From assembly GCA_963989385.1 (NCBI GenBank), contig OZ022500.1, positions 17,622,460 to 17,686,459 of the forward strand: a stretch of DNA of 64,000 nt. The letters are read 5' to 3'. The first letter of the stretch is position 1. Every line of letters starts with the position of its first letter. Position numbers and translations under genes: made by a program. This stretch comes from Ctena decussata (lineage: Eukaryota; Mollusca; Bivalvia; Lucinida; Lucinidae). Below, piece by piece: positions 57,521 through 64,000 of the stretch. Under the pieces are notes generated by a model, which was not told the DNA's origin, did not search any database, and saw only the letters and a list, made by a program, of their open reading frames with translations.

Positions 57521-57864
57521 TTGCACACCAGATAAGGATATCCGCGTGCTTCCCCTGTACCTACAAATCTTATCTCACCCATTTATCTCACCCAGGACCG
57601 GATAAAAATCACGAGCATTCAATGCATTGGTTGTATTGGAGGTCTCGTATCTGCGTCGTCAAGTGACGTTGGCGATTAAGATGATGACGTCACTAAGACG
57701 GCAAAAATGACGTCAGTTTATGCAGGCCAGACGTTGACGTAAAGAACCGAATGGCGGTCGTTGAAAGCTGCGCCTTCTTTCAAACTCAAATAGAAACCTC
57801 TCAAGCACTAAAATTACGCATTTTAACAAGACTTAGTTTTAAAGTGAAAACAAAACGTGATGTG

Positions 57865-58020
57865 AAAGAAAAAGTATCTTTCATGGGAGGTGTGGATAGA
57901 AAAATCTATCACTCGGGATCACTGTTCGGCATCACTCGGCAAGCCTCGTGATGCCGAACAGTGACCCTCGTGACAGATTTTTTCTATCCACACCCTACAC
58001 CCATGAAAGATACTTATATT
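57865..58020. mobile_element. Palindromic MITE with CTCGGCAAGCCTCG loop
   Basis: GTATCTTTCATGGGAGGTGT with GGATAGAAAAA is answered by the inverted sequence at 57980-58012. The inner stem is GATCACTGTTCGGCATCAC/GTGATGCCGAACAGTGAC. Confidence 0.85.
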
Positions 58021-58182
58021 CTCATCTGCACTGAAATACGTGTACTGTTGTAAGGAAGGAACAATTCACTGTCATTCATCCATCGTCCATCTGTCTTAGC
58101 CTGAAGAAGTGTGCAGTTAAATCTTGTTTGCAGATAGTTCACCGTGTGACTTACTCCTTCTTTCTACAATTTACTCAACAGA

Positions 58183-58757
58183 ATTAAAAACGCAACACTT
58201 AATTTATTCAATATTCCATAGCTCATATCATATGCAAATTATTTTCACTTTAATTTCTAAAATCAACAGGGATTAATGTTTGCTGCCGCAGAAATTCAGT
58301 TTTGTTGATGAAATGGTTCACGCTTGAGAGAGCACTATCGATAGCTACCCGATTTTCTAAAGTCTCAAAAAGGGGCAGAACTATCGTGAGACAGGATGTA
58401 TACGTCGCATCGAACGCCGGGTCCAAGATAATCAGTGATCAACCAAGTGCGTCAATCTCTTTCTACAAGTTTAAAAATCATTGATGGGTGGTAATGGAAA
58501 TGCTTGGCGTCCAACTGCAGGATTACGTAAGCATGCAACACTACAAGAACCTTGGCAGACATATCCCTAATTGAGACTTTTGAAAATCGGGTAGCTATTG
58601 GTAATGATCTCTCCAGCGTGAACCATTTCATCAAAAGAACTGAATTTCTGGGGCAGTAAAAGATAATCCCTACTTAATTAAGAAATTAAACGGAAACTGA
58701 TCTGCATACGACATTAGCTATGAAACGATGGAAAAAGCTAGGTGTTGCGTTTTTAAT
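58183..58757. mobile_element. Foldback MITE with ATTAAAAACGCAACAC ends
   Basis: ATTAAAAACGCAACAC and GTGTTGCGTTTTTAAT are the termini. The arms pair over most of the 575 bp, for example TGAAATGGTTCACGCTTGAG near 58308 with the complement near 58620. Two mirrored 60-codon frames (58302-58484 plus, 58452-58634 minus) are the same arm read twice. The termini resemble Tc1/mariner-type ends. Confidence 0.85.
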
Positions 58758-58916
58758 TCGGTCGAGTATATTATCCAAATAAGCGCACATAGCCATCTGT
58801 TTTATTACAAAATTCGGAATGCTTTTACAGTTGGTAGTTAGTTGATAAATATGCTAAAGTTTTCAGGTAGGAAGTTTATATATGTTTCTATTTAAATTCT
58901 TTTCTCGGCATTGTGA

Positions 58917-59003
58917 GAAACGGATTTATGTTATTTCTGAATATGCAATTCTTTGTCGTTACTAACAAAGATCGCATATTCCGAAATAACATAAATCCGT
59001 TTC
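58917..59003. repeat. Near-perfect palindrome
   Basis: GAAACGGATTTATGTTATTT, then CTGAATATGC, is mirrored at 58973-59003 around a loop of about 27 bp. Confidence 0.85.
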
Positions 59004-59067
59004 AAAGTTGGAAGGAACTGTGATATGAACCCTGTGCATACTTGCTGCTGTTGTTATATACCAACTT

Positions 59068-59169
59068 ACCCAGCGGGCACATGACGTCAAAATGACGTCG
59101 TACGGACGTCGATGCGACGTCGCATCGACGTCAATACGACGTCATTTCAACGTCATGTGACTGCTGGGT
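59068..59169. mobile_element. GACGTC palindromic MITE, copy 3 (best preserved)
   Basis: ACCCAGCGGGCACATGACGT and ACGTCATGTGACTGCTGGGT are the ends. The centre GTCGATGCGACGTCGCATCG is a perfect palindrome plus flanks. Confidence 0.92.
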
Positions 59170-59682
59170 AGAGTCTCGCCTTTTCGATAACCTTTAAACT
59201 TTACTTTTTTAATCATAAAATCATATTGTTTGTTTTCTAATAAATAAATTCTAAAACTTATTTTACCAATATGCATTGCTCTTTTTTTCTGTTTGCCAGA
59301 ACTTTTCTACGATATTTATTTGTGGTTATACAAGATACTCCAGGTAGATTTTTTTGTTGAAAACACAGCAAACTGTTAACAAGACATGTTTTATGTATAT
59401 TGGCATGTCAGTCAGGACGACTCTGAAGAATTAGAGACGGCCGCCTGTTTGTTGTCTGTCAAAAACAACTACTGAGTATTAGTTTGGTTTATGTAAACAT
59501 TGAAATGGGGTTATTTTTACTGTTGTATCATTTTTATCATGCCTTTTCTGTTCAAACGCTTAGTGGCGTTCAACTACAACTACATATAAAGCTATCAAAA
59601 GAAGTAGCGATAAACTTTTACAGAAGGAGTATATTTTGATCAGGTTAACTATTAATGCTTGTAAATCAAAAATAAATCAGCA

Positions 59683-59876
59683 GGAGCCGTATTTGTTAAA
59701 CGACTTAAGTGGTTGCTGTGCTGTTTCTGAGGCTACATTTCTACGAAGGGGATTCCCTACAGCTATGAATTTTGCTCTGGAGAGCAAATTTCGTAGTTAT
59801 AGGAAATCTCCTTCATAGAAATTCAGCCCTAGCAACAGCATAGCAACCACTTAAGTCGTTTTATAAATACGGCTCC
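59683..59876. mobile_element. Palindromic MITE (GGAGCCGTATTTATAAAACG family), copy 2
   Basis: Ends GGAGCCGTATTTGTTAAACG and CGTTTTATAAATACGGCTCC. It contains GACTTAAGTGGTTGCT and CAACCACTTAAGTCG. Centre ATTTTGCTCTGGAGAGCAAA. Same family as 29892-30098. Confidence 0.9.
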
Positions 59877-60106
59877 AGGTCATAGAGTAACAGTACATAA
59901 AGCTGACCCTCATATAACTGTAATACCGCACTGAGCAGATGCATACTAATTTCCTCGCAATTCATATTTGGGTAAATTGCTGTTTACATTGTGAAACACT
60001 GTACTCTCTCCTTCGAATTGGGTAGGGGGCGGATATACTCGGTACCAGCAGGTGGTTGTTATGGATTCGTTGCATAGGGTCTTCTATGGATCATTGCTCA
60101 GCCTTC

Positions 60107-60330
60107 TGAGGGTGGTGGTGGGAGGCAGGATGGTCGGGCGGTGCGATGGTGCTGTTCTTAACTTCCAGTACCGGGGCGTCCTACTGATTCGGAACATTGT
60201 AGGGGAAAGGCCTACTGTGCTTGCAGTAGGTGCGGGTGGGGGTTGTTTAAACATCTCTTCTCTCGTCTATCATTTATCTTCTTTGTACCTCTCTCTGGGA
60301 GACGTCCCGATATAGACTGAAATACTGTCT
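60107..60330 (+). mobile_element. AACC-tailed repeat (family S5), copy 2
   Basis: CGGTGCGATGGTGCTGTTCT, GTACCGGGGCGTCCTACTGA and CTCTCTGGGAGACGTCCCGA. Tail not preserved. The block it sits in (60023-60085) resembles 61786-61856. Confidence 0.75.
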
Positions 60331-60637
60331 CAAATCAGCTAATAAATCCATTAATCAGTCTCCTGGGGAGCATCATTATGAAAACTGGACGAAAACAATC
60401 ATCGGCCGGACGCAACGATTAGTGATTTCTTACATACCAATCGATATCAGTTTGCGTGTTTGGCAGCAACTCAAATCAGTATCAGAGGCACATTTGAAAA
60501 AAAAAATCAGTAAAATGTATAAATTTAAAATTGAAATATCATTCTAAGACTACCGATAAAAACAATCATAATAACAACAAACAGGCAGGTCAAGGCTACT
60601 GATGACCTAGTGGGGAAGCTATGAGGAAAATATAATT

Positions 60638-60875
60638 GAGCCGCGACACGAGAAAACCAACAATGTGGTTGTGCGCCCAACGCAGACTCAGATTAGCTAG
60701 GGTATCCACTCAGTCAGATCGAATTCTTTTCTGTGGGCTTAAAAGGTAGCTAAGGGTCTAAGCTAGCTTCATGCGGACAGGGAAGACTCTGATCAGACTG
60801 GGCGGATGCCCAGGCTGATCTGAGTCTGCGCTGGGCGCACAACCACATTGTTGGTTTTGTCGTGTCCGCGGCTCA
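60638..60875. mobile_element. GAGCCGCGAC palindromic MITE, copy 15
   Basis: Full length. Ends GAGCCGCGACACGAGAAAAC and TTTTGTCGTGTCCGCGGCTC, with a one-base insertion in the right end. Confidence 0.92.
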
Positions 60876-61329
60876 ATTTTTATTATTTTGTCTTATCTCA
60901 TTGTTCTTGAACTTTGAAAAAAATAAAGAAAAAAAAGTTTTTTTTTTTTTAGAAAAAGTAGGCGCCGATAGTACTAGTAAATACAGTTAAGGAAGTGATT
61001 TAAGTAATTCTCTCACACTGGCAATAATTTCCTCCTATATTGTACATGTAATAATGAGATAAAGTGAATCATGATGACCGATACTGACTCTCAATGCAAT
61101 ATATAAGATACTATGTACTCTCTATTATAAAAAGTTTGTCTTACAGATCGCAAAAGTATACTGAGATATAACTATTGAAAACAGTATTATTTTTCATGGG
61201 AGTTTGTACACTCATAAAAATAATACCTTAGCCTTTTGGTCGAAGACCAAACGGACGTCCATTTAACATCTAAGTGGAATACTTTATCATGTCGCCTTTT
61301 TAACCTATTTTATACCTAGTGTCTCATAA
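60876..61329. other. Spacer, nothing recognised
   Basis: AT-rich with T and A homopolymers at 60925-60955. No gene or named repeat. Confidence 0.5.
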
Positions 61330-61535
61330 AAAGACACCAGCAAATATTGCAGACCAACATCAGACGCCGCAAAACGCGGCGTCTGATCAGGGCCTACACT
61401 ATTTGCATACGAAAAATGGCATTTTCCTTAAAATAAAACAAAATTAAAATAAACAAAACCAGCCACCCCTAAAATGCGGAATGGGCCCATTTAATTTATA
61501 AGGATAGACGAGTCCATTAGGCATTAAATGAGTTA
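61330..61535. mobile_element. Hairpin MITE family H1, copy 2 (reversed)
   Basis: Perfect stem CAGACGCCGC/GCGGCGTCTG with GCAAATATTG and CACTATTTGC arms. CCACCCCTAAAATG and CCATTAGGCATTAAATG flanks match 30807-31025 in reverse. Confidence 0.78.
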
Positions 61536-61639
61536 AGTCAGAAATACAACATGATACACCTGTACACTGAGCTGTGGTCTATCTAGAAGTGCAAGAAGCA
61601 CTGGATATAAAATTCTGAAATTCCCATTACTGCTAGATT

Positions 61640-61765
61640 TTTATATGAATCCTTTATAAATTGCGCCCAACGTAAATGACCAACATGGTACTCGGCCAAT
61701 TATCGAACCGAGGTCCCTTTGCATCAAAGGAAAACCCTCCAGGCTACATCGCTCTCCTCGGCAAA
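61640..61765 (-). mobile_element. Probable tRNA-derived SINE head
   Basis: On the minus strand: GATGTAGCCTGGAGGGTTTT (A-box-like) and GACCTCGGTTCGATAATTGG (B-box-like), about 35 bp apart. No second copy of this family in the window. Confidence 0.45.
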
Positions 61766-61785
61766 TAGGACAGGACAAGTCGAGG

Positions 61786-61856
61786 ACAGACTCGGTGGCA
61801 CGGGTTGCATCTTATGGATTTGCTAGGGAATATCGTTATGAGAATTGGACAATAAA
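61786..61856 (+). repeat. Block related to 50944-51013
   Basis: GACAGACTCGGTGGCACGGG and TTATGAGAATTGGACAA match the foldback-internal block. Confidence 0.55.
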
Positions 61857-62176
61857 GGCAATACAAGTATTGAAATTGAGACGTACGCGCGCACTGAGTT
61901 AGGCAAAAGCTAAATACTGATGAAAAATCTATTAGACATATTACATGTATTTGAGCAGCATAATGAAAAATAGGGACTTTAGATCAATAGTGAAGTCTCG
62001 GATCAGGCAGATCTACCTTTCTCGCATTATGATATGAGGTTTCACTATTTCAGCCTAGGTTTTGTCGATGCGAACATGCAAGACAGTGAACAAATTGTAC
62101 GAATATTGCATGCCGATCTGCGTCTTTGCTCATCTTACCATCGTACAATTTCTAAGCCCTGGGAAAGATGCGTCTG

Positions 62177-62218
62177 AGCAAACAGTGCAGACCCTGATCA
62201 GGGTCTTCACTGTTTGCC
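62177..62218. repeat. Short hairpin with GCAAACAGTG arms
   Basis: GCAAACAGTG-CAGACCCTGATCAGGGTCT-TCACTGTTTGC forms a stem with a GATC centre. Same outer arms as H1-H3. Confidence 0.8.
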
Positions 62219-62586
62219 GTTCCATCTACATCTACTGAACCCATTACCTGATTCTTGCAATTTAAACAACTGTCTCATTTTAGAGGACAATAACGGTAAT
62301 TGTTTTAGGTGTCCCAAATATTAGGGAATTTTTACCAATATCGTCTGCGCAATAATGTACTGCATAATTTTCAAATTTATTTTAGAAAGTAAACAGTATG
62401 TTTAAGACTTCTCAAACACCTGCAGTGTATTCATATCGAACTAGGAAGTAAGCGATCAGAATATACGAGTATATCATGACTATTCTCTTCGTGAGGTTTC
62501 GAAAACACTTCAATTTAAATTCACTTTACCTTTACCATGAACTTGGTGGTCGTACGACATTTTGATTTTCCCCCTGCGGTGGAGGT

Positions 62587-62822
62587 AGTAGGGGGTGGGG
62601 GGGGGGGGGCGATGGCGCTAGTGATATAACTCCCAGTGCCGGGGCGCGTCCTACTTATTTGGATAAAAGTAGAACAAGGGCCTACTGTGCTTGCAGGAGG
62701 TGCGGGCGGGGTTTGTTTGCAAGTTTTTTTTTTTCTCTCGTTTATCATTTCCTCTCTCTGGGAGACGGCCTGATATATAGACTGAAATACTGTCTCAAAT
62801 GGTCGTTTAACTCAAAACAACC
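62587..62822 (+). mobile_element. AACC-tailed repeat (family S5), copy 3
   Basis: GATGGCGCTAGTGATATAAC, CAGTGCCGGGGCGCGTCCTA and CTCTCTGGGAGACGGCCTGA, ending AACAACCAACTAACAAAC. Preceded by a run of G with one T (62590-62610). Confidence 0.78.
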
Positions 62823-62835
62823 AACTAACAAACAT

Positions 62836-62940
62836 CATGTGGTGGTCGGATCGGGCGGTGGTGCTGGGTAGCTTTCAGTGCCGATGCGTTCTACCTCCTG
62901 GGAAGGACCGGCTATACTTTTAGCAGGAACGGGGTTGATT
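62836..62940 (+). mobile_element. AACC-tailed repeat (family S5), copy 4 (head only)
   Basis: TGGTCGGATCGGGCGGTGGT, GCTGGGTAGCTTTCAGTGCC, then the body decays and meets the tail of the next, reversed copy. Confidence 0.65.
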
Positions 62941-63170
62941 TGTGGTTGGTTGGTTTGGGTTTTACGCCTCTTTTGAGACAGTATTTCAGTCTATTTCGAG
63001 CCGTCTCAGAGAAAGAAATGGGATATGACGAGTGAGGGCGTGGGGGAAATGTCCAGACAATCCCCATCTTCTGCAAGCACAGTATGCCCTTGTTCTACTA
63101 TTATCCAAATTAGAATGACGCCCTGGCACTGAAAGTTACCCCGCACCATTGCCCGATCACGACCAGCCCG
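62941..63170 (-). mobile_element. AACC-tailed repeat (family S5), copy 5 (reversed)
   Basis: It starts at the tail (TGGTTGGTTGGTTTGGGTTT) and ends with ACCATTGCCCGATCACGACC, the reverse of the family head. Tail to tail with copy 4. Confidence 0.78.
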
Positions 63171-63247
63171 AGCAGGTGCGGGGAGTTTATATATCTCTAC
63201 AACTGAGTCAATAGTTCTACGACAATAGGAGAACAAAACAAGTTTTT

Positions 63248-64000
63248 AGCTCGCCTGAACGAAAGTTCAGGAAGAGCTATTGTTGTCACCACGGCGTCGG
63301 CGTCCGCGTCCGCGTCGGCGTCCGGATTGGATGTTTTGGTTAAAGTTTTTTGAAGACCTATATCTCCTTAACCCATGGATGGATTCTTTTGATATTTGCA
63401 CTGTAGTTAGATATTGGTCCAAAGTTTAACAAGGTACCACCCCCACCCTACTCTGTGACCTTGATGTCAAGGTCATGGACTTAGAAAATTGGGAGTATTT
63501 TTTGACTGGATGTTTTGGTTAAAGTTTTATAAAGCCCAATATCTCCTTAGCTCATGGATGGATTCCTTTGATACTTGCACTGTAGTTAGATATTGGTCCA
63601 AAGTTTTCCAAGGTATTACCCTCAACCCCCTCAGTGACCTTGATGTCAAGGTCATGGACTTAGAAAATTGTCTTTTTATTGATTGGATGTTTTGGTTAAA
63701 GTCTTTTAAAGACACATATCTCCTGAACGCATTAATGAATTCTTTTTATATTTGCACTTTAGTTAGATATTAGTTCAAAGTTTTACAGAGTACTACCCCA
63801 ACCCTGCTCAGGTACCTTGATGTCAAGGTCAGGGACTTAGGAACATATTAATGTTTTGTAATTGTATACTGATTCATAATTCAGAGATTTAGTTTAAAGT
63901 TTAACTGATGTTAGACACTGTTTTTTAGTTTTTGCAAAACACTATATACTTACCCCACTGCGTGACCTTGAAGTCAAAGTCATCGACTTAGAGTTTCGTC
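63248..64000. mobile_element. Tandem-core element T5 (units of about 178 bp), cut by window end
   Basis: Starts TTTTTAGCTCGCCTGAACGA with hairpin CCTGAAC/GTTCAGG, then a GTCGGCGTCCGCGTCC run. Units share GGATGTTTTGGTTAAAGT (63327, 63508, 63684) and GTGACCTTGATGTCAAGGTC. Same terminal design as T1 and T3. The far end is outside the window. Confidence 0.82.

Overview
The window looks like nuclear DNA of a bivalve mollusc. It is AT-rich and gene-poor, with very small exons in long introns, and it is saturated with tRNA-derived SINEs, palindromic MITEs and tandem-core elements of the kind known from clams and oysters. I infer this from repeat style. No species-diagnostic gene is present and no database search was possible.

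Only one host gene can be supported. It is a plus-strand gene of unknown function running from an ATG at 29241 to a stop at 55567. At least eight small coding exons (36 to 274 nt) are spread over about 26 kb, and an AATAAA lies at 55841. The N-terminus is a charged, helix-prone region. The rest is Ser/Thr/acidic and looks disordered, with a basic C-terminal tail. Splice phases agree at every junction except exon 5 to exon 6, so one exon is missing or wrong. An extra 113-codon open segment (52816-53168) sits in the last intron in a phase that fits other exons of the gene.

Left part (1-29 kb): a TTAA-flanked foldback element; a dead RTE-like LINE carrying a reversed SINE; a Gln-tRNA-like SINE; the tandem-core elements at 6472-8866, 9940-11905, 21124-22090 and 25938-27332; the 3' end of a second LINE (16675-17643, minus); a dead Penelope-like element with reverse transcriptase and GIY-YIG pieces (19375-21040, minus), itself hit by a 57-bp SINE fragment with a 13-bp target duplication; and a three-level nest at 24031-24911.

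Gene part (29-56 kb): the introns hold most of the 15 copies of a 235-bp palindromic MITE (ends GAGCCGCGACACGA), three families of hairpin MITE, a second copy of the 6472 tandem element, and a 2.3-kb element made of two 547-bp inverted arms. Several MITEs lie within 25 bp of splice sites.

Right part (56-64 kb): a SINE with a perfect 12-bp target duplication, more palindromes, several copies of an AACC-tailed repeat, and the start of another tandem-core element that runs off the window.

The most distinctive signals are: (i) several tandem-core elements with unrelated internal units but the same terminal design (terminal hairpin followed by GAG-CTAA), which suggests Helentron-like non-autonomous elements; (ii) hairpin MITEs that share outer arms while carrying different inner palindromes; and (iii) hairpin MITEs abutting splice sites in the one recognisable gene.
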